Origin: Austropuccinia psidii
Lineage: Eukaryota > Basidiomycota > Pucciniomycetes > Pucciniales > Sphaerophragmiaceae
NCBI GenBank assembly: GCA_023105745.1
Contig: JALGQZ010000001.1
Coordinates: 62,780,937-62,844,936, forward strand
Direction of reading: 5' to 3'
Length of the DNA stretch: 64,000 nucleotides
A program made the translations under genes and the position numbers. The first letter of the stretch is position 1, and every line of letters begins with the position of its first letter. Below the pieces are notes generated by a model that was given only the letters and a program-made list of their open reading frames with translations, was not told the DNA's origin and did not search any database. Below, in pieces: positions 23,170-36,893 of the stretch.

Positions 23170-24600
23170 AATCATCATCATCAAAGAAGGCTCTAACCTT
23201 GGAGGAGGAATTGGAGAAAGAGAAGTCCAAAATGAATTAGGTCAGGAAGAGGATTTTTCTTGTTCAGAGAATGATGAAAATTTTCAGAAGAAAATGTTAT
23301 AATTACAGAGGTCTATGGAGAGAGCAGCAAAAACACATGGAAAGAAGACAAAATCAAGTCAGTTCTCATCTGAACCTATTACTGGGGATGCAAAAACTGA
23401 AAGAATTCTCAGACCCTAGAAATCATCACCATCACCAAACCCAAAGACATTTGCAACAGCCACACAAGGAACATTGCAAAGAGCTGCAAGATTTTCAAAA
23501 ATGTTACATATCACAACACCAACTCAACAACCTGAAAGAGTTACACTACCCACAAGAAGGGTTGTTAAAATGAAGGCAAACAACTATAACCTCAGCTTTA
23601 ATGGAAGTGAGTTTGAGGATTTTATCAAGAGAGCTGAAAGTATAGCATCAATTGAAGGAGAAAATTAAAGGTATTTGGCCATGAAAATAGCATTCTGGAG
23701 TGGAGATAAGGATATCAGATATGCAATTGAAGGAATTACGGGATATGTAATGGAGGATTGGGATAAATTCAAAAAGGAAATGATAAGTAAATAGGGAAAG
23801 GTTAAACCAGAAAGAAGACATAGGAAAGCTTAACTAACAATACTATTTAACCAAACTAAACAGGAAGCAGGGGTCAAGAGCTTGTCCCAATACAAAAGAT
23901 TTATTGGGGAATATGAAATAATCTTGAAATATATGCTTAATTATGATTATATCAAAAAGGAAAATGATTATAATGAGAATGTCTTTGATTCTTTATCACC
24001 GGAAATTGGAAGTAGTGTTACTAAAGAAATGATAAAAGACAGGACCATTGTTCAAGAAAGAGATGGAGGGTATATCTTACTTAAAATGGATATTCTCAGA
24101 AATCATATTGAGGCAGAATTAGTTATCAAAGGGAAATAACAATTATCACAGTCAGATGACATAAAAATTAGAAATAAAAACAGAGTTGAAGATGAAATCT
24201 GGTCCAAGTTTATAAAACAAATGTAGGATATCACCAAGAAAATAAGGAATCCACCAGATCAAAAATACAATGTTAATAAAGACCCAAAATAAGCCAATCC
24301 AATGAAGGATGGTTTAGACCAGCTGAAAGAATTATCAAAGGCTGTTATTTTGCCAAGGAATGTCTGTATGTAGAAAAGAAGACACAAGGGTCAGGATTAG
24401 CATCAAATGCAAAACCATTCAGAACAAGAAATACCTAGGCACCTGTACCTGCAAATTATCAACCTTTTGTGCCAGAAAAACCCTATCCAAGACCACCCTT
24501 AAAGTGCTCTTACTGTTTTTAAAATGGTCATTCATTGACAAGATGCAGCTATATGGAAGAAGATATGGAAAAAATAATTGTCAGTAGGAAAGTATTAAAT
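23170..24600 (+). pseudogene. gag: Gypsy family D gag relic with CCHC zinc knuckle
   Basis: Capsid-like protein of a Gypsy element distinct from elements 1, 2 and 4. Pieces in order: a basic Gln/His-rich start; SFNGSEFEDFIKRAES near 23595-23640; AFWSGDKDIRYAIEG near 23690; and a run of about 85 codons at 23882-24139 (SQYKRFIGEYEIILKY, EMIKDRTIV). Then comes a retroviral-type zinc knuckle C-x2-C-x4-H-x4-C at 24505-24546, itself interrupted by TAA at 24520-24522. At least five stops or frameshifts. Zinc knuckles bind element RNA during packaging (family knowledge). Confidence 0.75.
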
Positions 24601-26000
24601 TTCCTTTACCCTAATCTGTAAAAAGTACCCACAGAGGAAACCAAATATCCAAAGTATTAAGTCATGGAATTTGATAAGGAGAAAAAGTAAATCTCAAAGA
24701 AGACAATTGAAAATGAAAATACTCTATCAAGACCAGAAGATCCAAAGAGAGTTGAGCTAACAAAGGAAGAAAAAGAAGTTTCAATTGCTCAATTAGAAGA
24801 CTGGGGTAACTGGGAATAACTAACAGTATCTTCACCCACTTAGATTCTGGAAACACATGCAACTACAAGAAAAATAAAGCAAAGATTAGCCAAGCAACAA
24901 AGGCAAACTAAAGAGGATTCTAACAGTAAAGAACCCATACTACCAGGGACCTATCATGAGGATGAGGCTGAAGAAGAGAGGAAGATAATTTTTCCAACCA
25001 AATATAAAGATAAACATACTACAAGTAATCAAAAATTTTAAGGAGGTTAAAGTAAAGAAAAATGGAATGTGAAAGAGGAAAGTGAAAATTTGAATAAAAA
25101 GGTTTTTTATCAAAAAATTGAAAATAAAGAAATCATAGAAGAAAAAATGGATAAAAGAGAATTGAAAACAAAGTTAGCAATTGAAAATGTGATGAAGAAA
25201 ATATTGGAACAGAAAATTAACTTGACCTTGGAAGACATATTATCAGTTTCCCCAACATTCATTCACAGGTTGCAAGGAATTTCTCTTTGATAAAATGAAG
25301 CTACAAGCTCAGTTAGCACTTTTGAAATTGAATACAATATTATTTCTATAAATATTAAAGACTTTGAAGAACCAAGGCTTCATTTTGTGTGTCCACTTGT
25401 ATTAATGCAAGTATTTGTTGGTAAAGAAGAATACCCAGTTATGGCACTTGTTTATACAGGCTCAGAACTTAAAATCATCACTGAAGATGCAGCAATAAAA
25501 GCCCCACTTCCAAGAAGAAATCTCAAAATTAACCTTAAAAAAAATGGAGGTCACACCACATCATCAATTGGACTAGCTGAATTCACAAAAGTACTTTTAC
25601 TTCTTTAGAAGAAAGATAAATTCACTTCTTCATTTAAAAGGGGGAAGTACATACAGTACTTGGAATGCCCTTCTTGGCAGAAAATAACGTTAGATTGAAA
25701 TTTTCACAGAAACAAGGTTAAATATTTAGCTATCAAGAAGCAGAGGGTAGAAGATTATGTCTGCCAATATGCAAACCCCATATCCAAGGATGCCAAAGTG
25801 GATTATTAAGAGGAATGGAGCCTTGTTCAATAGGAAAAATAAATGATTTTTTTAAAAAATTGAATTTAAAATAATATTAAGATAAATATAAAGCAAAAAT
25901 AAAAATTATTTTCAAAACAAGTAAAAACAAAGATTATCAAAAGATCAAGTCTATGTGATGTAACTTAGATGAAAAATGATACATAATGGGTAGGGGAATA
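24601..26000 (+). pseudogene. Gypsy family D linker and aspartic protease relic
   Basis: A Lys/Glu-rich linker (about 24660-25290) leads to a retropepsin-like domain at 25380-25720. Its active-site motif, normally DTGS, reads VYTGSEL near 25456, so the catalytic Asp codon GAT has become TAT. Downstream VLGMPFLAENN near 25650-25690 matches the second conserved strand of these proteases after a frameshift. Inactive by both frame damage and active-site loss. Confidence 0.72.
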
Positions 26001-27400
26001 GAGGATGAAGCTCAGGAGGAAGTGGAAGGAGACCAAGAGGTAGGAACACAAGAGACAGAGCAAGTACCATCCACAGGAGCACTATCAAGTCAATTTAACC
26101 AAAAGAGCCAAAGTCATTAGCCTGTATTGATATAAGGAAATTCAAGAAAATAAGGAATGAGCTCCCTTTGAACCAAAAAGGTGGTAGAAATGGATCACCA
26201 GAAATCTACCACCTTCAAGTGAATATGATAATTATATAAAAAACAAAAACCCTCAAGTAAAAAAGTCAAGCTTAAGACCATTCCCAGACTTCTGGAAAAT
26301 TGATGGTGAACCCAAAAATAACAAAAGTTATATATAGAAAGAAGATGAAAAATCATATTGGTATATGGAAGAAGTTAATTAAGCAGAGAAAATTGAAAAT
26401 AAAGTAGCCTATGAGCCAATTCACATTAATAATATGTTATATCAGGTTTTGATTAAGGGCTCATAAATAATCAAAGAAAACCCCATAAATAAGAGAAAAA
26501 CTGTGTTTGACATAAAATCCAAAGCAAAAATCCCCACAAGATATGGAAGTTGAAATTGAATCATAAATGAACAATGATTGATATTCTGAAGACTCGTTTG
26601 AATATCTTAGAGTTAAAATTTCTGAATGTCGCAAAGATGAATAATTTATGAAGGAATGCAATAAAGAAGAGTCTAATCAAACTGATGAATTTCAAATATG
26701 TTAAATTACTCATGATCCTCCAAAGAAGAAAATAACGCACTTTCATTCTTATGATAATCTTTGGATGGCCTACATAAGTCATGACTCCTGGAGAGAAAGA
26801 AAAACAATATTATCTTCAGATTAAAAAAAGAATAAAATTTGATATAACATGAATTCTCACCATTTAAAACAGATCTCATTAATACTACTATGTCATATTA
26901 TTTAAACTCACAAAGCCCATGGTGGATTGATAAAGAAAAAGGAATGTGGCTTTATGTAGAAAGCTTCTTATATTACTATGATAAGATTTATTAATGTGAA
27001 TTACCAACACCTGAAGAAGAACCAAATTTCATAATTTTTCCATACATTTAATTCAAAGATATATACTTTTAGGGTCCATGAAGAATAAAAGGAGGCAAAT
27101 GGCTGAATAATCTTCCATTATATGAGCTTTCTAAATTAGAATTGATGAGACTTTTTAATGAGGGAGGAATTCAGGGAAATTTGGAAGATTAATCTTGGGA
27201 GGAAGTACTTTCTGTTGGTGAAAAAACAAAGAAGGCTCTTTATGACTGTATAATTTGGCCACAAAAAGACTTCAATTTTCATAAAATGGACGTTCTTGGT
27301 GGAAGGCTTTAATGGGAAGAATGTGAATACCTCTTTACACACAAAGAAGAAGGATTAATAAGAAATTGAAAAGGTAAAACCCTAGAAGAAAGGAGGAAAG
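26001..27400 (+). pseudogene. Gypsy family D pre-RT coding relic
   Basis: Multi-stop protein remnant between protease and RT-type sequence. Readable stretches include KKVVEMDHQKSTTF and, in a second frame, NKVAYEPIHINNMLYQVLI near 26395-26455 and LYELSKLELMRLFNEGGIQG near 27120-27178. A related stretch occurs near 39750-40260. I cannot assign a function; by position it belongs to the element that carries the gag and protease pieces. Confidence 0.45.
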
Positions 27401-28309
27401 GAAGGAAAATACTGGGATAATGACCCAGGATGTATGTGTGAATTGGATTTTTCAGAAAAAAATGGAAATGGGCTTCATTAATTAAATCTCTTTTTTCTAC
27501 ATGTAAAAAAAAGAAACAATTTGATGAATGAAGATTTGGGTATTCAATATTTTGAAATTTATAATACAACCATGTTTAGATATAAAGTGGGGGTGAATGT
27601 GTTAGCTGATGCCTCTTTTGTAACTTCCAGACTAAATATTAAGAACTTTAATAAACTAATTAAAAGTGGAATACTATTAAAATGAATTTAATAGACGCTT
27701 CAATAGTGTTAATCTGATGTACTGTTGGAATTTAGGCTTAAACAGTGAAAATGAATGATAATAGTGAATTGGATCACTTATAAGTGAGAGTGCTTAATAT
27801 TTTTAAAATAAAATGTAAGTAGTTTTAATTGTAGAAATATATTTGGGTAAAACCTCTGAGGATTAATTCTAAGAGAATTAATCCTCTTTGAATTTTGTAC
27901 TTACAAATTTAAACTTAAATAATATGAAATAATTCTATTCAAATGAGGAAAGATCTGTTATAGAAACATGAGCAGATATAACAAGATGAATGACATAGTG
28001 GGAACTTTATACTATGACATATTTATTAGTCACTCATAGCAACAAGATCTAATTCATATTATGATAATATGAATTTTGGGTATTTTGAATTTTTACAAAA
28101 TATTGAAAGAAACTGAGACAAAAAATTAAAGAAAGTAATTGGAGTCTGTATATCAGGTAAAGGTTCAGATGCTTGCAGGCTCACAGGGTGCCTGTTTCTT
28201 ATTCTATCTCTAATCGTTTAAGTTTTTGAGAGGAAATCCTTGGGAATTTCAACATCAACTTTCAATTTAAATAATCATTAATATGGTGACTTACTGAAAG
28301 TTTTGTCTA
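27401..28309. other. AT-rich interval with reverse LTR-like end and a hairpin
   Basis: No gene. GCAGGCTCACA ending at 28185 resembles the reversed start of a TGTGAGCC LTR, but no body of an LTR could be traced leftwards. A perfect 13-bp inverted repeat lies at 27858-27886. Confidence 0.4.
27858..27886. other. Perfect hairpin, 13-bp stem, 3-nt loop
   Basis: GAGGATTAATTCT (27858-27870), AAG, AGAATTAATCCTC (27874-27886). No T run follows and no gene adjoins it, so no terminator role is claimed. Confidence 0.8.
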
Positions 28310-30463
28310 TGTAAATCTTTATAATACTAACAAATATCAAAAGTACTATGACTGCCCTCAGTAGGAAATATAGTCAAATTGATTATTATAGCCACAAATT
28401 AATATAATTATTAAAAATAATTATAAAGGGAAGAAGAGTTAGATATTATTAAATAATTCAATCATAAAGGAGTTATTAATAATTATAATAAATTGGAATT
28501 ATTCTATTATTATTATAGTCTCTGACAGCTCTAATAATAAGAGATATAAAAGCTCTTATTGAGACAATTATATGTTGGAGATAATAAGATTGACCACTTA
28601 TAAATAATATAAGTATTATTTATAAAAGAAATATCACACAAGCTGTGCAGAGATAAATCCTATAGATATATTCTACATGAAAAACTAATATTAGATAAAA
28701 AAAATATATAAATTCAGAGAAAGATTTTATATAATATTTATCCAATACAATGATTCAAACAACAACATTTACATTATTCAGAGATATTTATAAGCTAAGA
28801 GCACAACAAAAACAATATTTTAAAGAAATATAATAGTTCTGTATGATAAAATGACATTTTAAGAGTTTTTAGAAGAATTTGTGGGTTTTAAAAGATATTT
28901 AGGAAAACAATTTTATATTATAAAATATAATATTGGTGATTAAAAAAACATAATCTTAATTCTATTATTTAAATTCTTTAATTGAAAATCTATAAATAAT
29001 AAAATACTTGAATTGATTTCAATAATAAGCTTTTATATAGAATATGACTTTGCCTTTCTAAGTCTCTAACTTGATTGATTGAATGATTATTATGGACAAA
29101 AACAGTAATTTGAAGGATCTTTTTATGCCTTCAGAGAATCTCTCATGGGTTGAAATGGATATAGAGGGCACTCTCAGATCAAAACTGAAAACCCAAGCTT
29201 AAAAATAAGGTTCTGAAATTAAGGTAGCCTATTTTTCATTCCAATTTAAAGTTATCAGGGTTATTCTTAGCTCTGAGTAGCTTTAATCCTCTTTTGGGGT
29301 TAATTATTTTAATTAAAATATGAAATAGGTTTGTGTAAATTAAATTTCATTATATGAAAATCTTGAAAATATCTTAAACTCAATTTTGAAATTAATCTTA
29401 ACTTTCTTTAGCAATAATTAAAGATGTTAATTTCAACACTAATTACCAGGGAATTTGGTTTAAAAAGTTTAATTAAAATTTACTGCATAAGCAAATAAAA
29501 TTGTATTGCAAGCTGTATTAAAATTTCAAGAAAATCCATCAAAGATTGTATTTTGAATGAGTTTGTGAATTTATTGGTATCTTTCCACATAAATAAGCAA
29601 TACACACCAAATATCAGCTTTTTATAAGATTTCAACACTTATAGATTTAAAGCTCAATCTTATTTATACTTTTTAAGATTAATTGACCTTTTTCAAGATG
29701 AATTAAGCTTTGGAAGTTCTTAAAACCTTGATTACAACCCTGAATATGGGGATTTACCCTTTGGCAGCTTGTAATTCCTGTCCAAATTGGGGAAAACAAG
29801 TTTAAACTTTAATATTAAATAAATGCCTAATATTAAGACTTGAATAAGGTTAAAAATCATCAAATACAGGTGTAAAACCTTAATTTAGTCCTTTCAGATC
29901 CCAAAGGTTGGGTAACTGGGCTCTATTTGGCTTTTTTTCCTTTGTCCCACCGTTTTGTGTGACTTTTGTGCTTTTATTTATTTAAAGCCATATAATTGCT
30001 TCAACCCAATTTAAATTGAGCTCACACAGCATTTACAGCATTTATGTAAAATCATTAGCCAATTCAGTAAATATACACCACACCTTAATTTTAACTAAAT
30101 TTTCATAAGTTTGTTTAAACCTTATGCAACTTTAGATTTAACCTTAAAATTAACAATATGAAAGTTCTAATAAAAATTGTAAAAATTTATATTTGTAATG
30201 TGACATTTTTAAGCTTTTCAATAGAATAAGAAATAGCCATTTTTGGGTATAACCCCCTAAGGGTCTACCCTTGGTTTTTTTGGTGCAAAATTCAAAAATG
30301 ATATAATATTGATAACCTTAATTATCAAAATTAAATTCATACTTATTTCTTGTTTATTTTTATATTTTAAAATCACTTGATAAGTCTGTTTAAGACTAAA
30401 TCAACTATATAAGAAGCTATTTGTCTCCTTATGGGTATGTCATACATACCTCACAGGATCACA
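28310..30463 (-). repeat. 3' LTR of element 4, about 2.15 kb
   Basis: Minus-strand start TGTGATCCTGTGAGG at 30463, directly after the polypurine tract. It aligns along its length with 36894-39000, including the conserved block with GGGTAACTGGGCTC near 29910. The far end near 28310 is approximate because the copies have drifted. Confidence 0.75.
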
Positions 30464-30486
30464 TCCCCTACCACCAAAAAAAATTG
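30464..30486 (-). other. Polypurine tract of element 4
   Basis: On the minus strand a T run then GGTGGTAGGGGA immediately before the LTR start, as in elements 1 and 2. Confidence 0.7.
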
Positions 30487-30598
30487 TACTACAATTTTTC
30501 ATTGAATAGTATAGCCCCAACCAAATTGGGAGGTATAATCCAGTGTCAAACCTCTCTACCAACACTTTCAAGTATTTAAAGCACACCATTGAAGCCTT

Positions 30599-33500
30599 TT
30601 ATTTAGGAATTGGTCTTCTCTCATTTCTGAATTGTCTGGGAAAACTTTGAGAATCAGGTAATTTACACCCTGAAAGCCACTCATCTTCATATTTTGGGTT
30701 TCTGTATCTGACTAAGTATTCTCTTTAATTTTTACCCCTAAGTCTTCTTCCTTTTAAGACTTTCAGTAACTTTTTCTCTTTAATTTTTTCAGGTGGTTGT
30801 ACTTCTAAGGGTGTTTCATTTCTCAAATTAAATAGCTCCTTATCACTTAGAGTGTAATTCTTTACCAGATTAACAAGGAAATCTGGATGTTTATCTGCTA
30901 GTTTCTCTGTCAGTTCTACTTGTACTTTATTTTTCTCATGAAGTTCTTTCAAGTCAAATGGTCCTGTAAAGGGATGTTTCAATTTCTTTGGACCTTTAAT
31001 GTTATTAAAGCTCAAGGTTGAGGCTGAAATTAAGTCCCCTACTTTGAATTCTGGGGTCTTATGACTTTTGTCCCACTTCTTTAAAGCATATTCAAAGGCA
31101 TAATTCATGCTTTGAGCTTCATGATGCCTCACTTTATCAAAAACTAATTTCAATATTTAAGAAGCTGTATTAATATCAAGTAAGTCCTTCTTCAAAGTAT
31201 CAACTGGAATTTTGGGGTTCCATCCTTTCTCCAACATTTCAGGAGGCTTTCCTGTTGAAGAATGGATGGAAGTCTTGTAAGGTAATTTCAATGCAGGTAT
31301 AAGTGTACAACAATTATGAGTAAAGCCATCAGAATACTTATAGTACAGGCCATAAGCACAAAATCATTTGATCATGTCCTCAAGGATCCAAATCATTTTT
31401 TCTTCCAATCCATTTATTTTTGGATGGTAAGCTGTTGAGAATGATATTTTTTACCCAAAATATTATGTAAATTTGTCCATAGGGCTGATGTAAATTTTGG
31501 GTCTCTATCACTAATGATATTTCTAAAGAGACCAGTATGAGATATAACCCTATTACAAATTAAAAGAGCTGCATCAATAGATGTGTCATCTATATTATGT
31601 GGCAAAAAGGTTGTATTTTTTCTGTAACTTTCCACAATAACAAGACATCAATTGGAACTTTGCTCACCACCAGGGGGTAAGGAAGTCACTCAATTCATAA
31701 GAGCCACTTCCCATGGGGTACTTGGCTCTTTGATATGAATCATCAGGCCAAATCTTTTACCAGTATCTTTATTGGCCTGTTGAAACCTGTCACAACAATG
31801 ACAGTACTCAATGACCTCTTTCTCCAGTTGGCCACCAAGAACAAGTCTCAATTCTTTCCATTTTTCTGTATTAAGACAGATTTCCAGAATAAATTTTGTA
31901 ATAGAGCTATAGTAATATAATTTTAATCAACATTCTACTAAATAAGACCATTACACATGTGTGTTTAGACCTATGGTACAAGATACCATCAAATAAGGGG
32001 AATCTTCCATTTTCATATGATTGTTTCCTGTACATCATCTAAAAAATCAGCCAAAAAATTTTCTTTGCCATCTCTGTCAATTGAAGAACTAATAATATGA
32101 CAATTTTTATCTTGTTTGTATCTTTATCTAAATTCCCCAAATAATTCTGTTCCTGAATCTGTGATGTTAATTCCTTCAATTGGAGTTTGAGATTCTTCAG
32201 TAGCAGAAGAATAAGAAGGATTCTCTGTTGTATTTGGTAATTCCCAATTACTAAGGCCATAAGCATTCTTGTGAATATTGGAAGCTTTATGCAATATGGT
32301 CATATTACCTCCATACTCCTGTAGAGTAATCTGCCATCTTAACAGGTTTTTTTCATTTGAATAAGTGAATTTCATGCATTACAATCAGTAATTAACTCAA
32401 ATATACTACCATCAAGATAATAATAAAGCTTTTCCAGAGACCATACAAGTGAAAGGCACTCCATTTGGCTTGCTCCATATCTAGCCTCAGTAGGTTGTAT
32501 TTGTATTGAGATAAGTAAAATGGACCTTCATAAGGCTTGTAATTGACAATATAGACTTTATGAAGAGCTGCACCTAAGCCCTCACCACATGCATAAATAT
32601 ACAGCTTGAAATAAAGTTTCCAGTCAGGAATCAGTAATAATGGTTCATTTGTTAAGGCATGCTTGATCTTTTCATATGCCTGAATCCTTTCTTAAGTCAT
32701 TTAAAAGACATTTTTTGGTCACAAATTCTGTAAAATGATCCATAATTGATTAAAAATTCTTTAAGTTTCTGCCTGTAGTAATTAGCAAGCCCTAATAAGG
32801 TTACATTTTTTAAGGGATATTTTCATGTTCACTTAAAGAAATCTCTTAATTACTAATGAAACCTTCTCTCAATGTAGTTTGCAGGCTTCTGAAAAAATGA
32901 TTATATCATCAATATAAATTATTAGCCATCAATCCAATAATTCATGTGAGAACGTGGTGCTTATCATTATTTGATAATTAGAAGGTACATTTCCCATTCT
33001 AACAGGCGTCCTCAGATACTCCTAAATATTGCAATGAGAAATAATTGTAAATAATTTTCTAGCATGAGGTGTCAAGAAGTTCTAATGGAAACCATTAAGT
33101 TAATTAATAGAAGTAATGAATCTTTCTTTTGATAATTGAGTAAAAGTCCCATTGATTATAGGAATTCTATACCTATCTGGAATGGTGTAGCTATTCAATG
33201 CCCTCAAAGAACCAACAGTCCTTGATTTATCATTATAATAAGTAATGATTACAGGGGCTGTGACTTCCACTCCCTCATTGTGCCCAAAATTCCTGAGAAA
33301 TCCCAGTTTATTCAGCTTATTAATATGAGCTTCTAATTCTTCTCTAGCTCTAGGGATATCTAGGTAATCTGGTCTTCCTGACAGTGGCGGATAAGGTATT
33401 TCCACATTGAGCATAATGTCTACTCCATGGCCTTTGATTTGCCCTACTGGCTCATTATCAGAAGCAAAGGAATCCATGTATTGAAATAAAATTTCAATGA

Positions 33501-34010
33501 GGTCCTTCTTCATTTCTAATCTTAATTCAGGACAAATTTGTGCTTCAATCAATTTATCAGTCACAAATTTTTCCTCATGAAGTTTTTTTACTTGTCTTAT
33601 TACAGTTATTCCTTTTTTCTCTAGAGAAAAAGAAAACTTTTGTCTTTTTTTTTTCCCCTATTGTGAAATATCTGTCTTTATGATTATCAATATTAATACC
33701 ATAGATATTAAGATAATCATCCCCAAGTATGAAGTATTGTTAAGTGCAGTTATTCATGACAAATTCAGCTTTCAGTCTGATACTTAATGCAGGATGAGGA
33801 AATATAATTTCAGCTTCAAAAATTCCCAAAGGGTGCAGATCTTGTCTAGCATTACTGAATTTTATACCTTCAGTTGGAATCAATCTCCCTTTATAGCTTT
33901 TAGAAATTTTTCAAGATACGTTTTACCAAAATAAGTGCATAAAGCACCTGATTCATGATGTATCTTTGTTTATTTGTTTCTTCTTCCAGTATTAGTGATA
34001 CAAGATGATC
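30599..34010 (-). pseudogene. pol: Gypsy element 4 pol (protease-RT-RNase H-integrase), broken
   Basis: Read from 34010 down. The protease region has ESGALCTYFG near 33950, where the catalytic Asp of DSG is Glu. The open run 33564-33100 carries the pre-RT segment and first RT blocks (TAPVII, NSYTIPDRYRIP). The catalytic YIDDIII box near 32905-32925 is intact. The RNase H end with NIHKNAYGL lies at 32375-32124 (Asp of NADG changed to Tyr). The integrase core includes SDRDPKFTSALW near 31490, the C-terminal domain lies at 31153-30725, and the frame continues to DEW and a TAA at 30599. Frameshifts or stops near 33100, 32700, 32380, 31640, 31400 and 31150 inactivate it. Confidence 0.82.
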
Positions 34011-34249
34011 TATCTTTATAACCTTTATCTCATGCATGTTTTCCCTTCTGTATCTTGGCATCTTTCACATGTAGGAGAGCCATACATTCATAACTATACT
34101 GTGGCAAGTGAGTATTTACTTCTGTGACTTTTAAAGACACGTGGATGTTTTCTATACGCAGTTAATCTGGTAACTCTTCTTCTTCAGAAGGTTAACAATC
34201 ACTTTCTTGTACACTAACCTGGTTTTTTAGTGTCTTTAGTCTTTTCAGT

Positions 34250-36129
34250 TTCTATCTCATTAATTCTTTTTTTTATTTGGACAAGTATTAGCTAAATTAG
34301 ATTTACTTCCAAATTTATGAAATTTCAAAGGAGCTCTGTCTTGTGGTTTATTTGGTCTTGAAACTGGTTTCCCACTAGTATTGTTGTCTATTGGGGGTTT
34401 ATACCAATTTCTACCAATTTTTGTTCTGTTGGTTATATTTTCCTTAGAATTGATATAATCTTCTGTAGAGAAAGGCTCAATAAATCTGCTTCTTATAGTG
34501 TGCTCTAGGTGACCACCACATTTCCTTAATATCCTCTTATGTACCATTGCTTCAGACATATCAGGGTGAAGGGCAGTTAATCTCTCCTTCTGCTTAAGAA
34601 ACCAGGACATTGCCTTTCCCTCTCAATATTAAAAATGGCTTCTTAAAAAAAATTTTCATTCCAAATCTCCAAGAGTCATCAGCCAATTTGGAAATAGCCT
34701 ATTCTTTCCGCCAAAGCCAGGAGTGTTGACCATGGCCTTGTCACATTTCATATTACCATTTATTTTTTGATTTTGTACATAATGAGTATAATCTGGAATT
34801 TTGAAGTGTTCTTTGAAAGAATAAATTGTTTTCATAAATTACATATTATTATATTCTCTTTCACCACATAAAGTAGGCCATTGTGCTAGTATGGGAGTTT
34901 CTTTGAATTTAAAGGCAGTTTCCACCTCCCAATTACTTTTAACTGTATGATGTAAGTCATTATTCAAGCTCAATACATTTCTGTCAAAAATTGGTGTAGA
35001 ATGTCTTGAGAATTCATTTTTCAATGATATATTTTTAATACTTGATTGAATATCTTCTCTCAATTCAAGTCTTTCTTTATCACTTTTGTCCAATTGTTCT
35101 TGGAAAAAGAGCTGCATCATGACCAGTTAAATTTTTGAAGTTCTGAACTTGTAATCTTAATGCTTTTCATTGCTTATTAAGAAGAGAAATAGAGTTATCA
35201 TCTGGCTTATTAAGAAATGTAACGTTTGACTCAAATATTTTACAAATATGCATCAAAGAAAAAATATTTTCTTTATTTAAATTTTCTAAGCCCATAATGG
35301 TCTTTTGTGACTCTTTCACTTGCGAAATTTCTCTACCTAACTTTTGTTGAATATATTCAGAATTGTTAAGCTTTGCTAAACTTTCTTTATTACAAGTTTG
35401 GAAGTGAGATACAACCTTTACAAGGTCTCTTCCTTTGATAAGTATTTGTTCATTCTTTCCTCCTCCTTTTTTTTGACTTCCATTCAGTTTATTTCCATAT
35501 TGAACACATTTTCCATGGCTGTCTTTTCCTTCTTTGGAATTCTAGAATTCTGGGGGTAGGTCTTGTTCCATTTGGACTTGAACTTTTCCTTTGCCTTGTT
35601 CTTGCCCTTCCAGTTGCTCTTTGAGGCTTTCTCGACTGTGTTTGGCACTTGTGGAGGCCTGAGGAGCTTCCACAGGGCGGTTTTCCTCCTTTGAGAAAAC
35701 TATTTCTTCTTATCCTCTGATGAAATGCTTTGGTTTTTCAGCCAATATTTTATATTTTGGACTTGTTCCTTGCAGAACATTGATGTTCATCCCCTAAAAC
35801 GTTCTTGTGTCTTTTCTGGGCCCAAGAGATCCTTCACTTGAAGGTAGGAGTTAATTGTCCCTATCCACAAGCTTGGAAGAAGTTCCCACTCCTGGTGCTT
35901 TACTTCAATGAACCAGTTCTTGTTCTGAGACTTGTATGTTTCAACTACTTCTGGTTGAAATTTTTTCAGATCTGACAACAGCAATAGAAGTTACGTCAGC
36001 TTCTAGACTCTCAAGAAGAGTTTCAAAGGTTCTGGATAGCCTTTTGGAGCTGATGGAAGTTCTGGAATCCTCTGGGATTACATTCTTGTCTTTTGAATTT
36101 ATGACTTGAATGTCCTGGTCCAGATCCAT
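34250..36129 (-). pseudogene. gag: Gypsy element 4 gag, broken
   Basis: Starts MDLDQDIQVINSKDKN at 36129 and continues in pieces at 35984-35787, 35120-34839 and 34610-34260. The 35120-34839 piece is Glu/Lys-rich and likely helical. The next contains the capsid-like MSWFLKQKERLTALHPD block. The final part should hold a CCHC zinc knuckle but reads FHKFGSKSNLANTC: two Cys are Phe and the His is Asn, leaving one ligand. Several frameshifts separate the pieces. Confidence 0.78.
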
Positions 36130-36893
36130 TTTATTGGATGGGGTAGTTGATTTAACTTCTATTAAGAGTTATTTCATATCAATTTCAAAGCATATTTGAC
36201 TAATAAATGTGTTTAATTTACCTGCTGGACCTTTAAAGGGTTGTTTTATGTAAACCACTTGGTCTTGGGCTGGTTTAAATTTCAACACTTGACTCTGAGA
36301 TGCTAGAGTCAGAAGACATTTATGTGATATATGAAACTAGAAACAAAAATAACATAAGTGATTTTAATTAATAAATAATAATACATGGAGCTTATCAACT
36401 CATCTTATTTGATAAATCTGTTTTAAAGTAGTTTATGGCAAATTACATCAAAAAATGAAGAAACTTTTCTAAAGAGTAAAAAATGTTGTTAACTAAAGAT
36501 TTTTGATTTTTAATAATTTTTTATTTGATTTTCTTTAAAGAAATAATAGTTATTCAGTTAATAATTTATTAATCAAAATCATATCATTATTCACTTTATA
36601 CTAGAAAACTCAAAGAATAAATTTCAAGTCTGTGATTTGGAAAAGCCACTAGTTATACAATAGAGATTTATTTCAAATTCCTCAATATTATATTGTTTCA
36701 AAATATATTCTTAAGAAAAATAAATTTATTAATATTATAAAGATTATTTATAAGGGATAAGTCTCAAAAAACCAACATTAAAGTAACTGTGGCAATTCTA
36801 CATCAGAAAACAGTAAAATAAGGTCTAAAAATGACTTATGTCCCAAAAATTGGTTGAAATAATGTGAACACCCCCAAATTTAAGGCTTGCCTA
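36130..36893 (-). other. Element 4 leader between 5' LTR and gag
   Basis: AT-rich, no open frame of note. A primer-binding site should adjoin the inner LTR end near 36870-36893, but I could not match one to a tRNA 3' end with confidence. Confidence 0.45.
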
